DNA of 64,000 nucleotides, from the NCBI RefSeq assembly GCF_047495875.1, contig NC_092461.1:51765511-51829510 (forward strand). The letters run 5' to 3'. The notes under the pieces were generated by a model, which saw only the letters and a list, made by a program, of their open reading frames with translations, had not been told where the DNA came from and did not search any database. Each line of letters starts with the position of its first letter. Position 1 is the stretch's first letter. The stretch comes from Pithys albifrons albifrons. Taxonomy: Eukaryota; Chordata; Aves; Passeriformes; Thamnophilidae. Made by a program: the position numbers and the translations under genes. Of the stretch, positions 53,287-62,710 are shown piece after piece.

Positions 53287-55359
53287 ATGTTGCTTGATGC
53301 ATTCATGTGGATGGTGTATCTGGGCCTGTTCATATTTCGACACATGGGGAACCATGTGCCTGTTTTGATGCTCTCTTTAATACCAGGGAGAAGGATCAAA
53401 ATTGCTTTATTAATATACTATGTTTATGTTGTCATAACATCAGAAGCAATGAATTTCATTGTGAATGTATATTCAGTCTGGTGTGCCTGTCCTGGTTTGG
53501 GTTGTTACCTCTGGGGTCTCATTAAAAATAGCACCCAGACTGTGGGGAAAACAGGCGGAGATGGTTACTTCCACCTTTTCACCTCTGCTACAACAATCAT
53601 TGAAAATATTGAGCTTCCTTTTGATGTTAGGGACAGCATAATCTTGCTGTTAGTGTTGCTTTGTCTCCTCTGTACTGTATACACCATGTTTAGGGTCAGA
53701 ACTGGGCTCTCTAAGGAGACTTGCTGGAGGCCTGCCCTGGGAGCGGATGATGTTGAGTGGCACGGGAAGTGGGAAGATATGGGCCAGTATTTGGAGACCT
53801 TCTCTCCTCAAATGATCTGGAAATTCACCCCGGAACAACTGCAGGACCCTGCCAAAATGCTAAGCTATGTGAAAGGAAGATGCTCTGGTAGTCCCAGAGA
53901 TGTGCAGCTCACAGCAACCTGCTGGGCCCTGGCCACTGCCTACCGCACACTGCTTGGTGTGGTACAGCATCATCAGGAGGAGGAGAAAAGGAGCAAATCC
54001 ACAGGCACCATGTCCACCCAAACCACGTCTGAGCCAGTGAGGAAGAGAGATACATCAATCAGCACCATGTCCAGCCAGACCATGACTGAGCCAGAGAGGA
54101 AGAGAGATACATCAACTAGCGCCATGTCCACCCAGACCATGATTGAGCCAGAGAGGAAGAGAGATACATCAACTAGCGCCATGTCCACCCAGACCATGAT
54201 TGAGCCAGAGAGGAAGAGAGATACATCAACTAGCGCCATGTCCACCCAGACCATGGAGGAGCCAGAAGGACAACAGAAACCGATAGCAGTTGCCCCTGTC
54301 CAGAAAAGAAAATCAAAGACCAAATCAGTTCGTATAGTGCATGACGAGGAAGAGTCAGGACCTTCATCTCAAGCAGAAGAAATGGAGCCAGAAATAATCA
54401 CCCGGTCCCTATCCCTGGGAGAGCTGCGTGAGCTCCGGAGAGAGTTCACACGACAGGCAAATGAGTCCATCTTGACCTGGCTACTTCGAATCTGGGATGC
54501 TGCAGCCAATGATACCATTCTAGATGGGAGTGAGGCAAGGCAGCTGGGATCCCTGTCTCGAGATGTTGTCATTGATCAGGGCATTGGAAAGAGACAGGAA
54601 ACTCTCAGCCTCTGGCGGCGACTGTTGTCAAGCGTGAGGGAGAGATATCTTTGTAAGGAGGACCTCCACGTACAGCAAGGACAGTGGAACACGATGGAAC
54701 AAGGTATCCGGTGCTTAAGGGAATTAGCTGTACTGGAGATAATCTTTTCAGAGGATGAGAGATTCCCTAAAAGTCCAGATGGTGTCCAGTGCACATCCCA
54801 GATGTGGTTAAAATTTGCACGACTTGGGCCAGAAATGTATTCTCGCTACCTTGCAACATTGCAGTGGAGAGAGGGAGAAGACAAGGTGGGTGCACTGGTC
54901 AGCAAACTCAGGATTTATGAAGACACTGTCACTGCTCCATTACGAGCCCATGTCTCAGCTGTGGAAACAAAACTGGCTGAACTGGAAGAGAAGATTAAGG
55001 AAGGACTCTTCCATATCTCTCCAGAACAAACAAGAGTCTCCGCCATCAGAAGCAGGCGTCTTCCAGCTAAGGAGAAAGGGTACACTCCACGCGGCAATCT
55101 GTGGTTTTACCTCCATGAGCATGGAGAAGATATGAGGAAGTGGGATGGGAAACCCACCTCTTCCTTAGCAGCTCGGGTACGTGAATTGCAAAGAGGCACA
55201 ACTAACACAGGGAATTCTTCAAGGTTGAAGGCTGCTCCAGTCTCTCGTGGGCAAGGCTCCAGACAGTATAGGAATGATGATGTTATGCCCGATCCTCTTG
55301 AAGGAACCTCCCGGTCATATTCACAGGGAGAGCGCAGTGAATACCATGACCAGAACTAG
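53287..55359 (+). CDS. gag: gag-like protein with an N-terminal hydrophobic region
   Basis: 690 codons from the ATG at 53287 (context ACCATGT) to the UAG at 55357. The frame is open back to the primer-binding site, but the first in-frame codons there are not a credible start. Counting from this ATG, residues 1-17, 38-51, 57-79 and 117-135 are strongly hydrophobic, the last with 'IILLLVLLCLLCTVY', so the product may be membrane-anchored. Residues about 241-325 are a 19-residue tandem repeat. About 370-470 ('LGELRREF'-like start, 'ILTWLLRIWDAA', 'QLGSLSRDVVIDQGIGKR') resemble the ERV-L Gag/Fv1 group as I know it. About 560-585 could form a coiled coil ('AVETKLAELEEKIKEGL'). No CCHC zinc knuckle is visible, as in other ERV-L and foamy-type Gags. 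The structural role is inferred from position. The hydrophobic N-terminus is unusual, and the true start could lie further in. Confidence 0.85.
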   Translation: MLLDAFMWMVYLGLFIFRHMGNHVPVLMLSLIPGRRIKIALLIYYVYVVITSEAMNFIVNVYSVWCACPGLGCYLWGLIKNSTQTVGKTGGDGYFHLFTSATTIIENIELPFDVRDSIILLLVLLCLLCTVYTMFRVRTGLSKETCWRPALGADDVEWHGKWEDMGQYLETFSPQMIWKFTPEQLQDPAKMLSYVKGRCSGSPRDVQLTATCWALATAYRTLLGVVQHHQEEEKRSKSTGTMSTQTTSEPVRKRDTSISTMSSQTMTEPERKRDTSTSAMSTQTMIEPERKRDTSTSAMSTQTMIEPERKRDTSTSAMSTQTMEEPEGQQKPIAVAPVQKRKSKTKSVRIVHDEEESGPSSQAEEMEPEIITRSLSLGELRELRREFTRQANESILTWLLRIWDAAANDTILDGSEARQLGSLSRDVVIDQGIGKRQETLSLWRRLLSSVRERYLCKEDLHVQQGQWNTMEQGIRCLRELAVLEIIFSEDERFPKSPDGVQCTSQMWLKFARLGPEMYSRYLATLQWREGEDKVGALVSKLRIYEDTVTAPLRAHVSAVETKLAELEEKIKEGLFHISPEQTRVSAIRSRRLPAKEKGYTPRGNLWFYLHEHGEDMRKWDGKPTSSLAARVRELQRGTTNTGNSSRLKAAPVSRGQGSRQYRNDDVMPDPLEGTSRSYSQGERSEYHDQN
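54007..54279 (+). repeat. 57 bp tandem repeat within gag, about 4.8 units
   Basis: Units start at 54007, 54064, 54121, 54178 and 54235, with exact 57 bp spacing. Units 3 and 4 are identical, unit 2 differs from them at three bases, unit 1 is more diverged and unit 5 is partial. Each encodes 19 residues (core MSTQTMIEPERKRDTST). The period is a multiple of three, so the frame is preserved. The antisense strand is also open through it, as a by-product. Confidence 0.95.
55357..55359 (+). promoter_or_regulatory. In-frame UAG between gag and pol, candidate readthrough stop
   Basis: The gag frame ends AAC UAG GGG. The same frame is then open without another stop from 55360 to 58551. Gammaretroviruses such as murine leukaemia virus use an in-frame UAG followed by G in this position and make Gag-Pol by about 5-10% readthrough. 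A ribosomal frameshift is not needed here because the frames agree. Confidence 0.75.
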
Positions 55360-58300
55360 GGGGGCCCTGCCTCTAGCCAGGTAGAGGAGAGGGACAATCG
55401 GGTTTATTGGACTGTGTGGATTCGGTGGCCTGGCTCATCAGACCCACAGAAATACAAAGCTTTAGTGGACACTGGTGCACAATGCACGTTGATGCCATCA
55501 GGATACGTCGGGGCAGAATCCATCTCTATTTCTGGGGTAACAGGGGGATCCCAACAGCTGACTGTACTGGAAGCTGAAGTCAGCTTGACTGGCAAGGAAT
55601 GGCATAGACACCCCATTGTGACTGGTCCAGAAGCCCCGTGTATCCTTGGCATAGACTACCTGAGGAATGGATATTTCAAAGACCCAAAGGGACTGCGTTG
55701 GGCCTTTGGCATAGCTGCTGTGGAGACAGAGGAAATCAGACAGCTGAGCACCTTGCCTGGCCTCTCAGAGGACCCTTCTGCTGTAGGACTGCTGAAAGTT
55801 GAAGAACAATTGGTACCGCTGGCCACAGCCACAGTGCACCGTCGGCAATACCGCACTGACCGAGACTCTGTGACCCCCATACACAAGATGATTCGTGAGC
55901 TGGAGAGCCAAGGGGTGGTCAGCAAGACTCACTCACCCTTTAATAGCCCCATATGGCCAGTACGAAAGTCCAGTGGAGAGTGGAGGCTGACGGTGGATTA
56001 CCGTGGTCTCAATGAGGTCACACCCCCCCTGAGTGCCGCTGTGCCGGACATGCTGGAGCTTCAGTATGAGCTGGAGTCCAAGGCAGCCAAGTGGTATGCC
56101 ACCATTGACATTGCCAATGCCTTTTTCTCCATTCCGTTGGCAGCAGAGTGCAGGCCGCAGTTCGCTTTCACCTGGAAGGGGGTGCAGTACACCTGGAATC
56201 GACTGCCCCAGGGGTGGAAACACAGTCCCACCATTTGCCATGGACTGATCCAGACTGCATTGGAAAAGGGTGAGGCTCCAGAACATCTACAGTACATCGA
56301 TGACATCATTGTATGGGGGAACACAGCAGGGGAGGTTTTTGAGAAAGGAAAGAAGATAATCCAGATTCTCCTAAGAGCTGGTTTTGCCATTAAACGAAGT
56401 AAGGTCAAGGGACCTGCTCAGGAAATTCAGTTCCTAGGAGTGAAGTGGCAAGACGGGCGTCGTCAGATTCCAACAGAGGTGATCAACAAAATAGCAGCTA
56501 TGTCCCCACCGACCAGCAAGAAGGAAACTCAGGCTTTCCTAGGCGCCGTGGGCTTTTGGAGGATGCATATCCCTGAGTACAGTCAGATTGTAAGCCCTCT
56601 CTACCTTGTGACACGGAAGAAAAATGATTTCCAGTGGGGCCCTGAACAACAACAAGCCTTTGAGCAGATTAAACAGGAGATTACCCATGCAGTAGCCCTT
56701 GGGCCAGTCAGGACAGGACAGGATGTGAAGAATGTGCTCTACACTGCAGCCGGGGAGAATGGCCCATCCTGGAGCCTCTGGCAGAAAGTACCTGGGGAGA
56801 CTCGAGGACGACCGCTGGGATTCTGGAGTCGGGGATACAAAGGATCTGAGGCCAGCTACACCCCAACTGAGAAAGAGATCCTGGCAGCTTATGAAGGAGT
56901 TCGAGCTGCCTCAGAAGTGATTGGCACTGAGGCACAGCTCATCCTGGCACCCCGACTACCAGTGTTGGGCTGGATGTTCAAAGGAAAAGCTCCTTCTACC
57001 CATCACGCCACTGATGCCACATGGAGTAAGTGGATCGCTCTGATCACGCAGCGAACCCGGATAGGGAATCCTAATCGCCCTGGGATTTTGGAAATCATCA
57101 CCAACTGGCCAGAAGGTGAGAGTTTCGGATTGTCCTCTGAAGAAGAAGAGGAGCAGGTGACACGAGCTGAGGAGGCCCCACCATATAACCAGCTACCAGA
57201 AGAGGAGAAGCGATATGCTCTCTTCACAGATGGCTCTTGCCGCATTGTAGGGACAAGCCGGAAATGGAAAGCAGCTGTATGGAGTCCTACACGTCGAGTT
57301 GCAGAAGCGACTGAAGGACAAGGTGGATCAAGTCAGGTTGCAGAGCTGAAAGCTGTTCAGCTGGCTTTGGATATCGCTGAACGAGAGAAGTGGCCAAGAC
57401 TCTACCTTTACACTGACTCTTGGATGGTGGCCAATGCTCTGTGGGGATGGCTGGAGCGCTGGAGAAAGGCCGGCTGGCAGCGCAAAGGGAAACCCATCTG
57501 GGCGGCTGAGATGTGGCAGGACATCGCTGCCCGGGTAGAGAAGCTGAGTGTGAAGGTCCGTCACGTAGATGCTCATGTACCTAAGAGCCAGGCTAATGAG
57601 GAGCATCGTAACAACGAGCAGGTGGATCGAGCTGCCAAGATTGAAGTCTCTCAGGTAGATCTGGATTGGCAGCATAAAGGTGAATTGTTTCTAGCCCGAT
57701 GGGCCCATGATGCCTCTGGTCATCAAGGCAGAGATGCGACATACAGATGGGCTCGTGACCGAGGGGTGGATCTAACCATGGACAGTGTCTCACAGGTTAT
57801 CCACGACTGTGACACATGTGCTGCCATCAAGCAGGCCAAGCGGGTGAAGCCTCTATGGTATGGTGGACGGTGGTCGAAATACAGGTATGGGGAAGCCTGG
57901 CAAGTTGATTACATCACACTTCCCCAAACACGCCAAGGCAAGCGCTATGTGCTGACCATGGTAGAGGCAACCACTGGATGGCTGGAGACATACCCCGTAT
58001 CTCACGCCACTGCCCGGAATACCATCCTGGGCCTTGAGAAACAAGTCCTGTGGAGACACGGCACCCCAGAGAGAATAGAGTCTGACAACGGCACCCACTT
58101 CAAGAACAGCCTCATAGACACCTGGGCCAGAGAGCACGGCATTGAGTGGGTGTATCATATCCCCTACCATGCTCCAGCTGCCGGGAAAGTTGAGCGATGT
58201 AATGGACTGCTGAAAACAACCTTGAAGGCGTTGGGTGGGGGAACTTTCAAACACTGGGAGCTGCATTTGGCAAAGGCCACCTGGTTGGTCAACACTCGGG

Positions 58301-58554
58301 GCTCCATCAATCGAGCTGGCCCTGCCCAATCAGAACTCTTGAATACTGTAGATGGAGATAAAGTCCCTGTGGTCCATATGAGAGGTATGTTAGGAAAGAC
58401 TGTTTGGGTGAGTCCCACCTCAAACAAAGGCAAACCCATCCGAGGGATTGTCTTTGCTCAAGGACCTGGTTGCACTTGGTGGGTAATGCAAAAAGATGGA
58501 GAAACACGTTGTGTACCACAAGGGGACCTAATTTTGAGCGAGAAGAGTTTGTAA
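55360..58554 (+). CDS. pol: pro-pol: protease, reverse transcriptase, RNase H, integrase
   Basis: 1064 codons after the gag UAG, with no ATG near the front; readthrough is the likely route. Residue numbers here count from the GTG at 55414. Protease: 'ALVDTGAQCTLMPSGY', catalytic Asp at 19. RT: 'WRLTVDYRGLN', 'TIDIANAFFSIPL', and the YIDD box at 294-297 (56293-56304). RNase H: 'LFTDGSC' (Asp 606), 'VAELKAVQLAL', 'YTDSWMVANAL', 'HVDAHVP'. Integrase: an HHCC finger (His pair near 763-770, Cys 799 and 802) and a catalytic triad of Asp 832, Asp 891 and Glu 927, i.e. D,D-35-E with exact spacing. All catalytic residues are intact. The protein stops about 120 residues after the Glu, with no dUTPase. 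The set is sufficient for reverse transcription and integration in principle. Confidence 0.95.
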   Translation, partial: GGPASSQVEERDNRVYWTVWIRWPGSSDPQKYKALVDTGAQCTLMPSGYVGAESISISGVTGGSQQLTVLEAEVSLTGKEWHRHPIVTGPEAPCILGIDYLRNGYFKDPKGLRWAFGIAAVETEEIRQLSTLPGLSEDPSAVGLLKVEEQLVPLATATVHRRQYRTDRDSVTPIHKMIRELESQGVVSKTHSPFNSPIWPVRKSSGEWRLTVDYRGLNEVTPPLSAAVPDMLELQYELESKAAKWYATIDIANAFFSIPLAAECRPQFAFTWKGVQYTWNRLPQGWKHSPTICHGLIQTALEKGEAPEHLQYIDDIIVWGNTAGEVFEKGKKIIQILLRAGFAIKRSKVKGPAQEIQFLGVKWQDGRRQIPTEVINKIAAMSPPTSKKETQAFLGAVGFWRMHIPEYSQIVSPLYLVTRKKNDFQWGPEQQQAFEQIKQEITHAVALGPVRTGQDVKNVLYTAAGENGPSWSLWQKVPGETRGRPLGFWSRGYKGSEASYTPTEKEILAAYEGVRAASEVIGTEAQLILAPRLPVLGWMFKGKAPSTHHATDATWSKWIALITQRTRIGNPNRPGILEIITNWPEGESFGLSSEEEEEQVTRAEEAPPYNQLPEEEKRYALFTDGSCRIVGTSRKWKAAVWSPTRRVAEATEGQGGSSQVAELKAVQLALDIAEREKWPRLYLYTDSWMVANALWGWLERWRKAGWQRKGKPIWAAEMWQDIAARVEKLSVKVRHVDAHVPKSQANEEHRNNEQVDRAAKIEVSQVDLDWQHKGELFLARWAHDASGHQGRDATYRWARDRGVDLTMDSVSQVIHDCDTCAAIKQAKRVKPLWYGGRWSKYRYGEAWQVDYITLPQTRQGKRYVLTMVEATTGWLETYPVSHATARNTILGLEKQVLWRHGTPERIESDNGTHFKNSLIDTWAREHGIEWVYHIPYHAPAAGKVERCNGLLKTTLKALGGGTFKHWELHLAKATWLVNTRGSINRAGPAQSELLNTVDGDKVPVVHMRGMLGKTVWVSPTSNKGKPIRGIVFAQGPGCTWWVMQKDGETRCVPQGDLILSEKSL
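55370..55434 (+). promoter_or_regulatory. Candidate readthrough pseudoknot downstream of UAG
   Basis: Stem 1: CCTCTA (55370-55375) pairs perfectly with TAGAGG (55382-55387). Stem 2: the whole 6-base loop GCCAGG (55376-55381) pairs perfectly with CCTGGC (55429-55434). The spacer from UAG to stem 1 is 10 nt and the connecting loop is 41 nt. The arrangement parallels the murine leukaemia virus readthrough pseudoknot, which has an 8 nt spacer and a shorter loop. Predicted by reading, not folded. Confidence 0.55.
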
Positions 58555-58567
58555 TGTTTCATTGCAT

Positions 58568-58590
58568 TTATGTATACATATATATGTATA
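58568..58590 (+). repeat. Short AT-rich dinucleotide-like patch
   Basis: 'tatgtatacatatatatg' and following bases, between the pol stop and the 3' LTR. Confidence 0.7.
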
Positions 58591-58593
58591 GGT

Positions 58594-58647
58594 AAAAAGG
58601 GGATTAATTTGGGAATGACTAGATGGAGTAGAATAAGGGGTGGATAA
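58594..58647 (+). promoter_or_regulatory. Polypurine tract region
   Basis: Two purine-rich runs precede the 3' LTR: AAAAAGGGGA at 58594-58603 and GAATAAGGGGTGGATAA at 58631-58647, directly abutting the LTR. The second is in the right place for plus-strand priming but is interrupted by two T residues, so which run serves is not settled. Confidence 0.5.
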
Positions 58648-59276
58648 TGTCCTAGTTCAGCAGGAGGGACCAGCTAACCCTGTGTGGGGGTGATCAAAGC
58701 TGTGTATTCTACCCCCTCTAATCATTCCCCAAGGACAATGGGCCATTAGCAGCAGCTGCCCAGGGAGCCATTATCACCTTCACACCCAGCCTGAGGGGGG
58801 CGGAGCTGCTAATGGGCCATCAACAGCTCAATACCCCCTGGCTCCCAGAGTCAATCACCCATTGTGTGAGTCCCCGCCCAGGGGGAGGGACTGAGTGCTC
58901 CCTGAGGGTACATAAGTGGTGGGTAAGAAGACCTCGGGTACTTCTCGTCGGATCCAGAGCAGCAGCAGGACCTCGACAGCAGGAGATCACCGCTCTCGCC
59001 CAGATCACAGCCCTCGCCTGCACCAACAGGTCTTTCTTTTCCTTTTGCTCTGGACTTGGGGGAGCCACAGGGGTCTCAGCACAAGGGCAAACAAACCCCC
59101 TTGGGTTTGTGCCCCAGGACACTGGGTTATACTGCTGGGGTATTGTGAGTTGAAAGCAATTTCCCTTGTGTGTCAGTGTTGCTATAATAATATTATTATT
59201 AAATTTTAGCTCTGACTTATAATCTCTCTCGTGGTGAGTTCATTCTCCCTTGCTGGTTCACCTTCAAACCAGCACA
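58648..59276 (+). repeat. 3' LTR
   Basis: 629 bp, apparently identical to the 5' LTR. TACATAAG is at 58909-58916 and ATTAAA at 59198-59203. Confidence 0.97.
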
Positions 59277-59281
59277 ACTAT
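59277..59281. repeat. Right target-site duplication of the ERV (ACTAT)
   Basis: Perfect partner of 52565-52569. Confidence 0.95.
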
Positions 59282-62200
59282 GCTGACTGAAAACATCGAA
59301 ATGAAGCATTTTCTTGTCTCAAATAATATATCTATATATGGCATGAACATCCAATTTCATCAAAGACTCTGCACATCAATGAAAGGTACAGTTTACAGCC
59401 CTAAATCCTTGTTCCCCTCTTGGGTGGTATTTATAGGATGCATTGTTCTTCTGATATTCTAGTTCCTCAGATGATACTTCATGCCTCTTTGAGAGCAAAG
59501 CTCAAATTTTCCTGGCCTTAGATTAGATCCTGGATTGCCTGTATTTCCAGCCTCATCCCAGAAACTCCTTTTAGGCCGGACAGTCACTTCTCTGGAAGCC
59601 TTTATAGGGCAACCTTCTTAACACCATCTGAGAGTTTAGCACTTTAGAAAAAAATATTAAAAGATTTTGAAAGCAACAGGTTTAATACATCTATCTTACC
59701 TGTGAGTTTGTCACCCTTAAACAGAGAACTTTAATAACATTTATTTCTTAGTTTTTCCTGAAAATCTGTTTCTTTTAAACCCATTCCTTGCCTCCTTCAG
59801 AAGTTGTTGGACTCAATGTCCTGGAGCTTTGGCTCTCCTCTGCATCCTGCTTGGGACATGTTGTTCCCAGGTGGGCAGAGTTTGCTGAAACCCATAGCTA
59901 CACAGATGTAGGACATCCAAGCAGATGGCATTTGCAGCATGTCCTAAATGCAATTATATTCTTCCTTGCCTGTGGCCAGTCAACACCTCCTAGGAGCAAA
60001 CATATTTCCATACTGTAAATCCCTTATGGTATTTAAAGGCACTTATAAACATATGGAATTCATAAATTACTCGAGAGCAGTCCAATATCCTTCAAGTTTT
60101 TTCCTGAAGCTAAATATTCTACAGAAATGCAAGTTATTATTATTAACATGTCATGCAGCCAATAGCAGCTGGGAGCACTGAAGAGATTACTGCTGCTTTC
60201 TCTTTGCATTGTACTAGCCTAATATGTGTTTAAAGTTTGCTGACAATTACAGTTTAAAATAACCCATTGTGTAACAACATTTTTCTATGAGCAAAGAAAT
60301 GGAATTCAGAACACATTGAGCAAAAGTAAAAAAGTCCAGTGCTAATAATCTTAAAATTAGTGAACTAATTAAGTTAGGGCAAGCAAATCACATTCTCTAG
60401 ATTTCCATTAGATTTAAAAGAAAAGGAGTTTGAAGAAAATGGATTCAGCTGTTGCTGACTTATATATGCACACAATTTTCCCTTGGAATGTCTGGGGCAA
60501 ATTGTACTGCTACAAGCCCAGGAACAGCTGGATGTATTTTGATGAAGCAATAAAAAAAAAATATGTTTCAGAGGGCAGTTTGATATAAAAAGGATTTTGT
60601 CTGAGATAGTTATGGTACAGTAGATTAATGCCTGACTGATAGACAGTTGAAGCCAAAGACTCCCTCCCAGCTTTGATGGGCTTTGGATGAAACCGTATAG
60701 GAAGTCACAATATGAGCTGCACTCCATACTTAGCTGTTGCAGGTGTTACTGTTCCAGCTACAAAAGACTGTCAAATAACAAATACTGAGGGATCTTAAGT
60801 ATTTCTACCAGATGGTGCTGGTCTGGTCATCGAACAAAGACTCCATGCTTCTGATTGATGACTATTTGGTGAGTTTTCACTGCATTGTGATTACCTTGAC
60901 CTGCAGCTTTCTGAAACCGCTGAATGTTTGTTCTACTGCTATACTTGGACCATAGGGGCCAAAGGTCTCTTTCGTGGTGAAAAGTGTAATGTTAGAGGGG
61001 CTTTCTGTCTGGGCTTTCTCCATGAGCCTTTATACTGAACAACTCTTCCTTGCACAGATTAAGGGACTGGAGAACAGTATGCTGAAAACATGTTAGGGAG
61101 AGGTGAGGTAGGGCCAGCAGAGACCAGTGGAGCAGAGTGCATGTTTCTGCTAGATGCAGGGCTCTTCCAGCTCTCTCTGTTCCAGAAGGTGGAGTAGTCC
61201 CTAGATAGGCTAACGCTGGCTTTTCTTCTTTACGTCTCTCAGAGACATTTCCTCCACAGAGCTTCTCCAGCCAGAGTGGAGAATAAGAACACTGTTTTGA
61301 TCAAGGATAATCTTATCTTCTTTCTGGAATGTTGTTTCAGCTAGAGACTGACTCAGAAAAGAGAGTAGTTGAGGGAGTTCAGGGATTCTGATTTAGGTGA
61401 AAGATGAGATGTTGGTCTATTCCAGCCAACTAGAAACACTGTAGAACAGAAGTTTTGGCATATTTTTTAGTTCCTATCAACTATCTACTTTGAATAACAA
61501 TTGTAATAACTTATCCAACATTGCCTGGCAGTGTGGAATTTCAACCCACCTTTGCCTTGTAAGGCACTGATTAAATCCAATTGGACACAAACAATTAGAC
61601 AATGACCTTGGATTTTCCTCATTAGCATTATTAGCAGTGCTGGCCACTTCTAAGTGGGCAAGGAAATAATGGGCCCAGTCCAAGAAAAGGCAGAAGAGCT
61701 GTTCTGCTTCTTGTGACATTGCAAAGGCTATCATTCAGTTTCTGTCCAGGCATCGTGCTTCCAGCAGCTCTGTCATTCTACAAAAAGCTGATGCATATCC
61801 CAGATGACTGTACATAAGCTGTATGGAAGAAGAACTTACTTGAACTATGTATGATTCTGAACATATGACCAATACTATAACCTTTGTAACATGGTGGCCC
61901 TTTCCTCTCTATTTTGTGGGATTTCTTCCAAAAGGCACCAGCATAAGATACATCATCCAATTTGTAGACACTGTAGACTCCTAGGCCACCCCCAAAGTTC
62001 ATCTGTAACCCCCAGAAACATCTGTAACAAAACTTAATTATCTACTGCGGACTCAGCATTATTCTTGAGTGATTGCTTCACCCCTAAGAGGTCTCTTTGT
62101 ACATTCAGCCTGCCACACTCATCTGCATCATGTAGAGCACCATCCTAAGTGCCTAACACAAGGAGGTTGACTTGAGTCATGCCATCAACATCTCTGAGAG

Positions 62201-62710
62201 TAAGGCAGGTAGGGATTAGTCAGAGGTCCTGATGCAGAGTCTGAACAGGAATTTTTGGCTTTCCACCTTTCTTATTGGGCCAAGTCAATCCCACAAACTC
62301 ACCAAGCCTCTGGAGTCCTTGCAAAGCCCAATGTGTAGGGAAGAGAAGATCACTTTCTTGCCTTGTGTGTGTACTTTGAATTTGGGAGGAAAAGAATTCC
62401 ATGGGGCAGCAAGTTCACAAGTTTTTCATAAGATACCGCATGCTTAATTCTAAACTGTTGTCCAATACAAAAGTCCTTATATGTTTCCACATGACATGGG
62501 CTTGAGGGGAGAGGAGAGATCCTGTGGGTCAACAGCTAGTCGCACAGCTGGTGTTGACAGCAGGGATTTGCTTTTTACAACCATGCAACAATTGAGGAAC
62601 ACTACAAACACATATGGGATCCACCTGAGAAAGTTTAAAAAACAAAACAGGGTTGAAGAGAGGCCATCTCAAGCATATGCTCATAAATAAAGAGGTGCCT
62701 TCTGGACAGC
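59282..62710. other. No recognised feature
   Basis: Unique right flank of the provirus. Open frames are short and of no known family; no CR1 tail or LTR is recognised. Confidence 0.45.

Larger units (their letters stand above)
52570..59276 (+). mobile_element. Complete ERV-L-like endogenous retrovirus without env
   Basis: 6707 bp provirus: 5' LTR, tRNA-Lys-type primer-binding site, gag-like frame, in-frame UAG, protease-RT-RNase H-integrase frame, 3' LTR. Both LTRs are 629 bp, run TG...CA and appear identical over their whole length when compared line by line. With the perfect 5 bp target duplication this marks a recent insertion. No frame is interrupted. After integrase only about 93 bp remain before the 3' LTR, so env is absent, as is the dUTPase that mammalian ERV-L carries after integrase. 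The RT sequence ('WYATIDIANAFFSIPL', 'LPQGWKHSPTICHGL') is of the ERV-L type. A diverged solo LTR of the family lies at 16384-17011. Confidence 0.97.

Noticed and set aside
53973..54323. 116-codon open frame on the minus strand opposite the gag repeat
   Set aside because: It is an automatic by-product of a 57 bp period with no antisense stop; no independent evidence of coding.
58555..58647. Possible short env or accessory gene before the 3' LTR
   Set aside because: Only 93 bp remain, largely AT-rich and purine-rich; no room for a gene.
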